Assembly (NCBI RefSeq): GCF_902712915.1 | Contig: NZ_CACTIA010000005.1 | Location: forward strand, 1,574,001-1,638,000 | DNA: 64,000 nucleotides | Origin: Acidiphilium sp. C61 | GTDB taxonomy: Bacteria; Pseudomonadota; Alphaproteobacteria; Acetobacterales; Acetobacteraceae | Direction of reading: 5' to 3' | Part shown: in pieces, positions 9,522 to 17,195 of the stretch | How the letters are laid out: each line of letters opens with the position of its first letter | How positions within the stretch are numbered: the stretch's first letter is position 1 | The notes under the pieces: generated by a model | The model's database searches: none | What the model saw: only the letters and a program-made list of their open reading frames with translations | What the model was told of the DNA's origin: nothing | Position numbers and translations under genes: made by a program

Positions 9522-9972
9522 GCCGGGGCACACTGAGCCCGCACCTGACGATCGCGGCTACACGCTGCTCGAACTGCTGATCGTCGTCGTCATTCTCGGC
9601 CTGGCCCTCACGCTCGCCGCCAATGCCGCACCCTGGCGGCGTATCGGCCGCGACCCCGCGACCGCCGCCGCCACCCTCGCCGGGGCGCTGCGCACCGCCC
9701 GCGCCGTCGCGATCGCAACCGGACGGCCCGCCACCTTCGCGATCGAGCCGGCGGACGGGCGCTGGCTCGGCCCCACCGCTGCGGGGCGGCTGCCGCGCGG
9801 CATCGCCATCGCCTTTCACGGCCCGGTCGCGCGCGGCTGGGGGCGGATCGTCTTCTCCCCCGATGGCAGCGCGACCGGCGGGCAAATACTGCTCGCGCGC
9901 GGCGCCGCCCGGGCGGGGGTGGCGGTGGACTGGCTGACCGGACGGATCAGCACCGATGCCGCGGCGCGATAG
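9505..9972 (+). CDS. gspH: Type II secretion minor pseudopilin GspH
   Basis: A 155-residue minor pseudopilin. A 17-residue polar leader ends in the prepilin peptidase site DDRG|YTLLELLIVVVILGL, with Glu at +5 and a hydrophobic N-helix. The C-terminal globular part resembles the GspH/FimT domain (PF12019). The +1 residue is Tyr rather than the usual Phe. The assignment to H rests on being the first pseudopilin after gspF and on general resemblance. Ends in TAG and overlaps gspI. Confidence 0.85.
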   Translation: MPSLTEPGHTEPAPDDRGYTLLELLIVVVILGLALTLAANAAPWRRIGRDPATAAATLAGALRTARAVAIATGRPATFAIEPADGRWLGPTAAGRLPRGIAIAFHGPVARGWGRIVFSPDGSATGGQILLARGAARAGVAVDWLTGRISTDAAAR

Positions 9973-10324
9973 CGGCTTCATCCTGCTCGAAACCCTGGTC
10001 GCCTTCGTCATTGCGGCGCTGGCGGTCGCGGTGCTCTACCGCGCCGCCTTCGATGGCGCGGCGGGAATTGCGATCGGCGGACGCGAGGCGGCGGCGGTGG
10101 AACGCGCGCAGTCCCGCCTCGCCGCCCTCGCCGCCTTCGCGCCGCGCGGCCACTACGTCCGCACCGGGCAGGATGGCGGCGGCTTCCGCTACCGCGAGGA
10201 GGCGGCGCCGCTGCCGATGGCGAAGGGCGCGCCGCTGCGGGCGCTGCGCCTGTCGGTCAGCGAGCGCTGGGGCCGCGCCGGAAGGGCGGTGACGCTGGTG
10301 ACCATCCGCGCAGCCCCGCCATGA
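9956..10324 (+). CDS. gspI: Type II secretion minor pseudopilin GspI
   Basis: A 122-residue short pseudopilin with the site DSG|FILLETLVAFVIAALAV (Glu +5). The size and the LLETLVAF motif are characteristic of GspI. It forms the pseudopilus tip with GspJ and GspK. It overlaps gspH by 17 nt and gspJ by 4 nt (ATGA). Confidence 0.88.
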   Translation: MPRRDSGFILLETLVAFVIAALAVAVLYRAAFDGAAGIAIGGREAAAVERAQSRLAALAAFAPRGHYVRTGQDGGGFRYREEAAPLPMAKGAPLRALRLSVSERWGRAGRAVTLVTIRAAPP

Positions 10325-10917
10325 GGCGGGAGGCTGGCTTCACCCTGCTGGAAATGCTGGTCGCGCTGGTCGTGCTCGGCCTGCTGCTCGCGGGGCTCGC
10401 CCAGGCCAGCCATTTCGGCATCGCGACCTATCGCCGCACCACCGGGACGATCGCCGCCACCGCCGACCGGCAGGCCAGCTTCCGCGCCCTGCGCCGGCTG
10501 ATCGCCCAAGCCCGCCCCGGTCAGCCGGCCGGGTCGGCGCACAACCTCGCCCTCGTCACCACCCTGCCGCGCGCCGCCGCCCTGTCGAGCCGCCTCGTCT
10601 TCGCCGAAATCGGCGTCACCCGCGCGGGCGATCTCGTCCTGGCGTGGCGGGCGGCGCCGACCGGCCCGCCGCTCGGCCCGCAGGCATCGCCCGCCGGCAC
10701 GGCCCATGTCGAAACCCTCGCCCGCCACATCGCCGCGATCGAGCTGCGCTACTGGTGGGCCACACGGCCGGGCGCGCCGCCAGCCTGGCACGACGCCGGG
10801 CCGGCAGGCGCGCTGCCGCGCCTGATCCGGCTGCGCATCATCCCCACAGCCGGGCAGCGCCCCTGGCCGGACCTGATCGCCGCCCCCTGGCGCGCCCCCT
10901 TCGCCGCCGGCGGATAG
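10321..10917 (+). CDS. gspJ: Type II secretion minor pseudopilin GspJ
   Basis: A 198-residue pseudopilin with processing site EAG|FTLLEMLVALVVLGLLL. The length and position between I and the L/M/K genes fit GspJ. The ATGA overlap with gspI suggests translational coupling. The stop is TAG. A 69-nt AT-rich gap follows before gspL, the only real break in the plus-strand operon. Confidence 0.88.
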   Translation: MRREAGFTLLEMLVALVVLGLLLAGLAQASHFGIATYRRTTGTIAATADRQASFRALRRLIAQARPGQPAGSAHNLALVTTLPRAAALSSRLVFAEIGVTRAGDLVLAWRAAPTGPPLGPQASPAGTAHVETLARHIAAIELRYWWATRPGAPPAWHDAGPAGALPRLIRLRIIPTAGQRPWPDLIAAPWRAPFAAGG

Positions 10918-10986
10918 GCGCGCAGCGGTCGAGTGACACAAAACCTTAATTTTCAATTTTTCTTTAGTCGCGTAACCAGAATATTA
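10918..10986 (+). promoter_or_regulatory. AT-rich break in the T2SS operon, possible internal promoter
   Basis: This 69-nt interval is markedly AT-rich compared with its neighbours (for example AACCTTAATTTTCAATTTTT). It could hold an internal promoter for gspL-M-N-D-K. A reading frame from a GTG at 10933 runs through it into gspL but would give an atypical Phe-rich leader, so I treat it as non-coding. Confidence 0.4.
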
Positions 10987-11985
10987 ATGGATTTCATTCA
11001 TTGGTACATCGCGACCCTGCGGTCGCTGGTGCCCGGCGCCTCGCGGCGGCCGGGCGGGCAGGATGCGGCGGTGACAATCACCGCCGCCGCCGGCGCGCCC
11101 CCCGAATCCGCCGAGGTCACGCAGGACGGGCGCGGCGGCCCCCGCGCACTCGGCCGGCTGGGGCAGATGCGGCGGAGCGCGGTGATCCGGCCGGTGGTGC
11201 TGCGGCTGCGTGGCGCCGGCGCGCTGATCCGCCGCGTCACCCTCCCCGCCGCCGCGCGGCGCGACCTCGCGGCCGCACTCGCCTTCGAGATCGACCGCCT
11301 GACCCCCTTCACCGCCGACGAGGTACTGGTCGCCCACGAGATCGTCGCGCGCGACACCGCGCAGGGCCTGCTCCATGTCCGGCTCGCGGTGCTGCCCCGC
11401 GCCTGGATCGCCGGCCTCCTCGCCGCACTGGCCGAGGCCGGGTTCGCCGCCGTGCGGATCGAGACCGCCGGCGCCGAGGGCGAGGCCGTATTCACACTTC
11501 CCGGCGCGCGGCGGCAAAGCCGCGTCCCCCCGGCGCTCGCGCTGCTCGCCGCCGGCCTCGCCGCGCTGTGCCTCGCCATCCCGCCGGCGCGCCAGGCGCT
11601 CGCCCTGCACCGGCTCGGCGCGGCGCAGGCAGCGCTCGCCCCGCAGCTCCGCCTTGCCGAAGCCCTGCGCGCCCGCCTCGCCGCCGAAGACCGCTTCCGC
11701 GCCGCGCTCGGCGCCGAGGCAGCGCGCGAGGGCGACACGCTGCTGATGCTCGCCGCCCTCACACGCGCCCTGCCGGACCGCAGCTACCTCACCGATCTCT
11801 CCCTGCGCGACCGGGTGGCGACGCTCGATGGCGAATCGCCCAACGCCGCCGGGCTGGTGGCCCGGCTCGCCGCCGATCCGCATTTCGCCGATCCGGCCTT
11901 CGCCGCCCCCGTCACCCGGTCGCTGAACGGCGGCGGGGATGTGTTCTCGATCCGGGTGCGGCTGCGCAACGATGAAGCGGGCTGA
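10987..11985 (+). CDS. gspL: Type II secretion protein GspL (PilN-like domain)
   Basis: A 332-residue bitopic inner-membrane protein expected to link GspE to the platform. The ATG at 10987 gives MDFIHWYIATLRSL; a GTG at 10933 would add 18 residues encoded in AT-rich spacer. An N-terminal cytoplasmic region contains LPAAARRDLAAALAFEIDR, the conserved GspL/PilN-type segment. A membrane helix lies at about residues 178-195 (LALLAAGLAALCLAIP), and a C-terminal periplasmic PilN-like domain contains LTRALPDRSYLTDLSL. The cytoplasmic part is shorter than in classical GspL. Confidence 0.82.
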   Translation: MDFIHWYIATLRSLVPGASRRPGGQDAAVTITAAAGAPPESAEVTQDGRGGPRALGRLGQMRRSAVIRPVVLRLRGAGALIRRVTLPAAARRDLAAALAFEIDRLTPFTADEVLVAHEIVARDTAQGLLHVRLAVLPRAWIAGLLAALAEAGFAAVRIETAGAEGEAVFTLPGARRQSRVPPALALLAAGLAALCLAIPPARQALALHRLGAAQAALAPQLRLAEALRARLAAEDRFRAALGAEAAREGDTLLMLAALTRALPDRSYLTDLSLRDRVATLDGESPNAAGLVARLAADPHFADPAFAAPVTRSLNGGGDVFSIRVRLRNDEAG

Positions 11986-12571
11986 CGCGATGGCACAGCT
12001 CCCGCGCGACCTGCCGGACGGCCGCGCCGGCCAGGCGCTCGCGCTCGCGATCTCGGCGGCGCTGCTCGCCCTTGTCGGCTTCGGCGTCGTCCGCCCCGGC
12101 CTCGCCTGGTATCGCGGCCTCAGCGCCCGCGTCGCCACCACGAACACGCTGCTCGCGCATGAGCGGCGTCTCGTCGCCGACCTGCCGGCGCTGCGCCGCA
12201 GGGCCGCGCAGGGCCGCCCCGGCGCCGGGCGCGACGCCTATCTCCCCGGCGGCTCCGCCGCCATCGCCGGCGCGCGGTTGCAGGGCGCGGTGCAATCCCT
12301 CGCCGCGACGCACCGGATCGGGCTGGACAGCGCCGAACTGCTCCCACCGGTCAGCCTCGGCAGCGTCCAGCGCATCCGCCTGCGGATCGCGATGACGGCC
12401 TCCTACCCCGCGCTGATCGGCTTTCTCGACGCGCTCGGCGCCGCCACGCCGCGCATGCTGGTCAACCGGCTCGACCTGCACGCGACCGGCGTGCCCGCCG
12501 CCGGCACCGCGCTGCCCCTGCATGCGAGCTTCACCGTCTCCGGCTTCCGCATCGCGAAGGCGGCACGATGA
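11972..12571 (+). CDS. gspM: Type II secretion protein GspM
   Basis: A 199-residue inner-membrane protein with one N-terminal helix (LALAISAALLALVGFGVV) followed by a periplasmic ferredoxin-like domain containing SAAIAGARLQGAVQSLAATH and YPALIGFLDALG, typical of the GspM subtype (PF10741-like). An ATG at 11972 overlaps gspL by 14 nt; an ATG at 11990 (MAQLPRD) is equally possible and has no better ribosome site. Partner of GspL. Confidence 0.82.
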   Translation: MKRADAMAQLPRDLPDGRAGQALALAISAALLALVGFGVVRPGLAWYRGLSARVATTNTLLAHERRLVADLPALRRRAAQGRPGAGRDAYLPGGSAAIAGARLQGAVQSLAATHRIGLDSAELLPPVSLGSVQRIRLRIAMTASYPALIGFLDALGAATPRMLVNRLDLHATGVPAAGTALPLHASFTVSGFRIAKAAR

Positions 12572-13083
12572 TCGGCGCGCGGCTCGGCCTCTTCGGTCTC
12601 GTGCTGGCGCTGGCCGCCACCGCCGCGGCGCTGGCGCTCGCCCCGATGCCGGCACCGCCGCCCGGCCCCGTGGCCGCGCGCCCGACCCGGACGACCTCGC
12701 CCCCGCCCGCCGCACCCGGGACCGCCGCCACGGCGCAGATCCTCGCCCGTCCCCTGTTCCGCCCCGACCGCCGGCCCGTCGCCGTCGCGGCCGACACCGC
12801 CGCGACCGGGATGCCCCGGCTCTCCGGCATCCTGCGCGGCGATGCGGTACGGCTCGCGATCTTCGCAACACCGTCCGGCAAGCCGGTCCTGCTCGGCGAG
12901 GGGGCTCATCTCGGCGGCTACCGCATCGCGCGGATCGGCCGGCGCGCCGTGCTGCTGGAGGGTCCGCGCGGCCAGCTCCGCCTCGTGCCGCGCTTCGCCC
13001 ACGAGACCGGCGCCGCACCGCAAGCCAACCCGCCGAAGCCGGCCGCCGATGCCGGCATCCTTGTCCATCCCGGCCCTCGATAA
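12568..13083 (+). CDS. Type II secretion GspN/GspC-like inner-membrane protein
   Basis: A 171-residue protein with an N-terminal helix (about residues 5-26), a Pro-rich linker, and a small homology-region-like domain: ARPLFRPDRRPV, LSGILRGD, GYRIARIGRRAVLLEGP. This arrangement matches the GspC HR region/GspN-like proteins placed before gspD in many alphaproteobacteria. If it replaces GspC, it would couple the platform to the secretin; no full-length GspC with a PDZ domain is seen. It overlaps gspM by 4 nt (ATGA). Confidence 0.72.
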   Translation: MIGARLGLFGLVLALAATAAALALAPMPAPPPGPVAARPTRTTSPPPAAPGTAATAQILARPLFRPDRRPVAVAADTAATGMPRLSGILRGDAVRLAIFATPSGKPVLLGEGAHLGGYRIARIGRRAVLLEGPRGQLRLVPRFAHETGAAPQANPPKPAADAGILVHPGPR

Positions 13084-13106
13084 TTTCCAGGAGATCCAGC
13101 GAAACC

Positions 13107-15380
13107 ATGCGCGTCCGTGTCCATGCCGGCGTCATCGCGGCAGCCTCTCTGCTCGCCGGGTGCACCCCGCGGCCGGCGCCGCCCGACGCCACCCGCCTGC
13201 TCGCCCCCGCACCCGCCGCCCCCGCGGCGACCACCGCGCCGGGCCGCGCCGATGCGGTGATCGCCACCCCGGCCGTCACCGGCGCGATCACCGCGAGCCC
13301 CGGCCACGCGCCACCCGCGAGCCTCCCCGGCGCCCCGCTGCCCGCCGGCAGCGGCGATGTCTCGCTCGACTTCGCCGATACCGACATCCGCGCCGTCGTC
13401 GCCCAGATCCTCGGCAACATGCTGCACGTCACCTACACGATCGACCCGGCGGTGCAGGGCAAGGCGACGCTGCGCACCGCGCACGACATTCCCGCCTCCG
13501 CCCTGATCCCGACGCTGCAAACCCTGCTCGCGCAGAACCACGCCGCCCTCATCCGCAGCAACGGGCTCTACCAGGTCGTCCCGGCGGACAAGGCGGCGGC
13601 CGCCCTCGCCACCGCGCCGGGGCTCGACGGATCGAGCGTCGTCACCCTCACCCATGTCAGCGCGGCGCATCTCGCCGCCGTGCTGCAACCCTATGTCGGC
13701 AAGGGCGGCAAGGTGGTCGCCGCGCCGGACCGCAACGCCCTCATCGTCGGCGGCAACCCGCAGGTCCGCGCCACCCTGCTCGCGCTGATCCGCGCCTTCG
13801 ACGTCGATGCCCTCGCCGGCCAGTCCTACGCGCTCTACCCCGCCAGCGGCGCCAACGCGCGCGATTTCGCCACCGCCCTGACCCAGGCGCTGCACGCCGG
13901 CAAGGCGGGCGGGCTGGCGAAGGTGGTCCCGCTGGTGCGCATCGGCGCGGTGCTGGTGATCGCCCCCTCCGGCGCCGCCATCCGCGCGGCGGACCGGGTC
14001 TATCGCACCCTCGCCCGGCAGGAAGCGGCGACGCACCGGGCCTGGCACGTCTATTACCTGCGCAACAGCCGCGCCGGAGACGTCGCCGAGGTGCTGCAGG
14101 AAGCCTTCACCCCCGACGACGTCACGGCCCAACCCTCGGCGCCCGACACCACGGGCGGCACCGCCCCCGGCGTCTCGGCGCAGACGCTGATGGGATCGGG
14201 CGGGCTGGTGGGCAACGCGGCCGGCGCCGGCACCTCGGGCACCGGCACCACCGCCGGGCTCGGCGCGACCCCCGGCTCCGGCAGCGGCACCGCCTCCGGT
14301 CTCGGCGCCGCCTCCCCCGCCGCATCGCCGGCCCCATCGCCAGCATCATCCCGCGCGGCGGCGAGCAACCCGCTGCTCGGCCCGCTCGGCGGCAGCGCCG
14401 GTGGTGGTGGCGGCGGCGCGACCAGCGGCCTCAGGATCATCGCCGACCCCCGCCAGAACGCGATCCTGGTGCGGGCGGACGCCTCGGAAAACGCCTCGGT
14501 CGAGGCGATGCTCCGCAAGCTCGACATCGAGCCGCTGGAAGTCGAGATCGACGCGACGATCGCCGAGGTCGATCTCAACGGCGCGCTGAAATACGGCACC
14601 CAGTTCTTCTTCAAGTCCGGCGGCATCAACGCGGTGCTCAGCACCGGCGCGACCGCCGCCCTGAACCAGAGCTTCCCCGGCTTCGTCCTCGCCGGCCATG
14701 GCGCCGACGGCGCCCCGCTCGCGATCTCCGCGCTGCAATCGGTCACCCAGGTGCAGGTGCTCTCCTCGCCGCAGCTCCTCGTGCAGAATGGCCGCACGGC
14801 CAACCTGCTGGTCGGCAATCTCGTGCCCTATCTCTCGCAGACCTCGCAGAGCACGCTGACCACCGGCGCGCCCGTCATCAACTCGGTGAACTACCAGGAA
14901 ACCGGCGTGATCCTGCAAATCACCCCGCATATCTCCAGCGACGGCCTGGTGGCGCTCACGGTTTCGCAGCAGGTGAGCAACGTCGCCCCCTCGGTCACCA
15001 CCCAGGGGCTGAACTCGCCCACCTTCTCCGAACGCGCCGTCTCCTCCAGCGTCGTCGTGCATGACGGGCAGACGATCGGCCTCGCCGGGCTGATCACCGA
15101 CAATGTCCAGCGCGGCAATTCCGGCCTGCCCTTCCTCAAGGATGTGCCGCTGCTCGGCCCGCTCTTCGGCACGCAGGACAACAACCGCGCGCGGCAGGAG
15201 CTGCTGGTGCTGATCACCCCGCATGTCGTCCACGACGCGACGGACGCGGCGGCGCTGACAAGCGACCTCGAACAGGCGCTGCCCAACGCCGCCAATGTGC
15301 CCGCCGAACTCAACGGCCTGCCGATGGACGGGTCGGCCGATCCGCAAGCGGCGCTGCGCCGGCATCTCGGGCTGCACTGA
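13107..15380 (+). CDS. gspD: Type II secretion secretin GspD (lipoprotein)
   Basis: A 757-residue outer-membrane secretin. The ATG at 13107 has AGGAGA at 13089-13094 and opens a lipoprotein signal peptide with lipobox LLAG|C19, so it is probably lipid-anchored. An N0 domain (DVSLDFADTDIRAVVAQIL) is followed by N1-N3 ring domains and then a long Gly/Ala/Ser/Pro linker at about residues 365-440 (GAGTSGTGTTAGLGATPGSG and similar), which is unusually long. The secretin core shows VQVLSSPQLLVQNGRTA, YQETGVILQITPHIS and GLPFLKDVPLLGPLFG. It is the pore for folded periplasmic substrates. Confidence 0.95.
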   Translation: MRVRVHAGVIAAASLLAGCTPRPAPPDATRLLAPAPAAPAATTAPGRADAVIATPAVTGAITASPGHAPPASLPGAPLPAGSGDVSLDFADTDIRAVVAQILGNMLHVTYTIDPAVQGKATLRTAHDIPASALIPTLQTLLAQNHAALIRSNGLYQVVPADKAAAALATAPGLDGSSVVTLTHVSAAHLAAVLQPYVGKGGKVVAAPDRNALIVGGNPQVRATLLALIRAFDVDALAGQSYALYPASGANARDFATALTQALHAGKAGGLAKVVPLVRIGAVLVIAPSGAAIRAADRVYRTLARQEAATHRAWHVYYLRNSRAGDVAEVLQEAFTPDDVTAQPSAPDTTGGTAPGVSAQTLMGSGGLVGNAAGAGTSGTGTTAGLGATPGSGSGTASGLGAASPAASPAPSPASSRAAASNPLLGPLGGSAGGGGGGATSGLRIIADPRQNAILVRADASENASVEAMLRKLDIEPLEVEIDATIAEVDLNGALKYGTQFFFKSGGINAVLSTGATAALNQSFPGFVLAGHGADGAPLAISALQSVTQVQVLSSPQLLVQNGRTANLLVGNLVPYLSQTSQSTLTTGAPVINSVNYQETGVILQITPHISSDGLVALTVSQQVSNVAPSVTTQGLNSPTFSERAVSSSVVVHDGQTIGLAGLITDNVQRGNSGLPFLKDVPLLGPLFGTQDNNRARQELLVLITPHVVHDATDAAALTSDLEQALPNAANVPAELNGLPMDGSADPQAALRRHLGLH

Positions 15381-15382
15381 GC

Positions 15383-16180
15383 ATGGCGCGGCCCCGCCGG
15401 CACGACGATCGCGGCTTCGCGCTGCTGATCGTGCTGGCGGTGCTGGTGCTGTTCGGCTTCCTCGTCACCCGGCTGCTGGTCGCCGCCCGCCAGCAGATGG
15501 CGATCGCCGGCAACCTGCGCGACGCCGCGGTGGCGGCGGCGGCGGCCGAGGGCGGCGTGTGGCTCGCCGTCGCCCGGCTCGATGCCGGCGGCGCAGCACC
15601 GGGTGAGGTGCGGATCGGCGCATCGCAGGTGCGGCTCGCGACCAGTGGCGTCGCCGGCCGGATCAACCCGGATACCGCCCCCGCCCCGCTGCTGGCGGCG
15701 CTGTTCCGCGTCGGCGGCATGGCGGCCGCACCGGCCGGCAGCCTCGCCGAAACCCTGACCGAAGCGCGCGACCCTGCCCTTGCGCCCGCCAGCCTCGCGA
15801 CCCTCATCGCCCGCTACCGCGCCGCCGGCAGCGCCGAAGGCCCGCCGCAAGCGCCGTTCCGCAGCCTCGCCGAGCTTGCCAGCCTGCCCGGAATGACGCC
15901 GGGCCTGCTCGCCCGGCTGCGCCCGCATCTCTCGCTCTACGCCCCCGCCTTGCCCGACCTCGCGAGCGCGGATGCGGCGGTGCGCGCGGCGGTGGGGCTG
16001 GCAGGGCGGATCGATGTGCCGGGCGGGCATGTGAGCGGCCCGCCGGTGATGCGGATCGAGGCGGTGGCGACCGGGCCGGGTCTCGCCCACGCGGCGCGCT
16101 GTGCGACCGTCCGCCTCACACCCGCGAATGTCGATGCGCCCTATATCGTGCTCGACTGGTCGGATGCGCGCTGTGGCTGA
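15383..16180 (+). CDS. gspK: Type II secretion minor pseudopilin GspK
   Basis: A 265-residue large minor pseudopilin with processing site DDRG|FALLIVLAVLVLFGFLV. Position +5 is Ile instead of Glu, the known hallmark of GspK at the pseudopilus tip. The C-terminal part contains the helix-hairpin-helix-like segment FRSLAELASLPGMTPGLLARL, as in GspK. It starts 3 nt after gspD and is convergent with gspG, with just 7 nt between the stops. Confidence 0.9.
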   Translation: MARPRRHDDRGFALLIVLAVLVLFGFLVTRLLVAARQQMAIAGNLRDAAVAAAAAEGGVWLAVARLDAGGAAPGEVRIGASQVRLATSGVAGRINPDTAPAPLLAALFRVGGMAAAPAGSLAETLTEARDPALAPASLATLIARYRAAGSAEGPPQAPFRSLAELASLPGMTPGLLARLRPHLSLYAPALPDLASADAAVRAAVGLAGRIDVPGGHVSGPPVMRIEAVATGPGLAHAARCATVRLTPANVDAPYIVLDWSDARCG

Positions 16181-16192
16181 GCCCGGCTCAGC
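16176..16192. terminator. Hairpin spanning the convergent gspK and gspG stop codons
   Basis: A perfect 7-bp stem (GCTGAGC / GCTCAGC) with a 3-nt loop includes the TGA of gspK and the TGA of gspG. There is no T-run, so it is only a possible bidirectional terminator or transcript-end stabiliser. Confidence 0.4.
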
Positions 16193-16625
16193 GGTTGCAG
16201 ATCGTCCCCGGCGCGCCCGGCGCCGCGGTCACGTCCTTCGGCCCTTTCGAGCACAAATCATACGCCAGCCCCGGCCGCGCCGAGGGCGCCTGGTACACGA
16301 ACCCATGCCCCCACGGGTCGCGCGGCAGCGTGGTCTGCTTGAGATAGGGTCCGTGCCAGCCGCTCACCCCTGCCGGCCTGGTGATCAGCGCCTGCAACCC
16401 CTCATCCGTGGTCGGGTAGCTGCCGACATCGAGCTTGAACAGGTCGAGCACCGAGCCGATCCGCTCGATCGACTGTTCGGCGATGCTCGCCTTCGCCCGC
16501 CCGAGCTGGCTGAGCAGCGCCGGCCCGACCAGGGCGATCAGCAGGCCGAGAATGACGATGACGACCAGCAATTCGAGCAGCGTATAGCCTGCCTCGTCCC
16601 GCGCCGGAGTTCTTTTCCCAAACAT
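16188..16625 (-). CDS. gspG: Type II secretion major pseudopilin GspG, inverted
   Basis: A 145-residue major pseudopilin. The processing site is RDEAG|YTLLELLVVIVILGLLIAL (Glu +5, Tyr +1). The signature GspG middle (DLFKLDVGSYPTTDEGLQAL) and C-terminal region (GYL-like GPYLKQTTLPRDPWGHGF) are present. Start chosen at 16625 (MFGKRTP); an ATG at 16646 would add seven residues. In most T2SS operons gspG follows gspF on the same strand. Here it is at the far end on the opposite strand, so the abundant subunit must have its own promoter. Confidence 0.92.
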   Translation of the reverse strand: MFGKRTPARDEAGYTLLELLVVIVILGLLIALVGPALLSQLGRAKASIAEQSIERIGSVLDLFKLDVGSYPTTDEGLQALITRPAGVSGWHGPYLKQTTLPRDPWGHGFVYQAPSARPGLAYDLCSKGPKDVTAAPGAPGTICNR

Positions 16626-16705
16626 GTGACACTGGATATCCGACATCCCGGCCCGCGCGCCAGCGCGGCGTTTTCCCGCCGGCGCGATGTCACGGAGACT
16701 TCACG

Positions 16706-17104
16706 ATGACGGGCTTGCTGCGCTGCATGCTCCTCGCCGCCACGGTCTATCACCTGCCGCCGCGGGTCCTGCCGGTGATCGCAAGGCTGGAGGGGGGACA
16801 TCCCGGGCTGGTTCGCCCTGATTCCAACGGCACCGCCGATTACGGGCTGATGCAGGTCAACAGCATCTGGCTCGACACCATCGCCCGCCGCGCCCGGCTC
16901 GGCCGGCGGGAGACGCGGCGCCGGCTGATCGAGGATCCGTGTTTCAACATCGCCGCCGCCGCCTTCATCCTGCGCACCGACATCGACCGTGCCGGCACGC
17001 TGATGCGCGGCATCGGAGACTATCACTCGGCCACCCCGTCGCTCAACGCCGCCTACCGCGCGCGCGCCCTCGCGATGGCACGGCGAATGTTTCAGCTGAA
17101 ATAA
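16706..17104 (+). CDS. Small lytic transglycosylase (SLT domain)
   Basis: A 132-residue peptidoglycan lytic transglycosylase. GGAGA at 16694-16698 supports the start. SLT motifs are visible: the catalytic Glu in ARLEGG, NGTADYGLMQVNSIWL, CFNIAAAAFIL and GDYHSATP. It has a short hydrophobic N-terminus. Such enzymes, like VirB1, often accompany envelope-spanning secretion machines and open the cell wall for assembly. Here it stands directly downstream of the T2SS locus and divergent from gspG. Confidence 0.85.
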   Translation: MTGLLRCMLLAATVYHLPPRVLPVIARLEGGHPGLVRPDSNGTADYGLMQVNSIWLDTIARRARLGRRETRRRLIEDPCFNIAAAAFILRTDIDRAGTLMRGIGDYHSATPSLNAAYRARALAMARRMFQLK

Positions 17105-17195
17105 TTTCACGGTTCTGCAACTGAATCGTCACAGCACAAGGAAATTTGATCTGTATATTTTTAACGTAGGTTAATAAATTATTTTGGAGACAATC
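17105..17195 (+). promoter_or_regulatory. AT-rich promoter region of the phospholipase C-like gene
   Basis: A 91-nt AT-rich leader in very GC-rich surroundings, with GGAGA at 17186-17190 spaced 5 nt before the ATG at 17196. It probably holds the promoter. No clear terminator separates it from the transglycosylase gene. Confidence 0.45.

Noticed and set aside
10933..10986. Longer gspL start at a GTG
   Set aside because: It would code through an AT-rich spacer and give an atypical leader; the ATG at 10987 is preferred.
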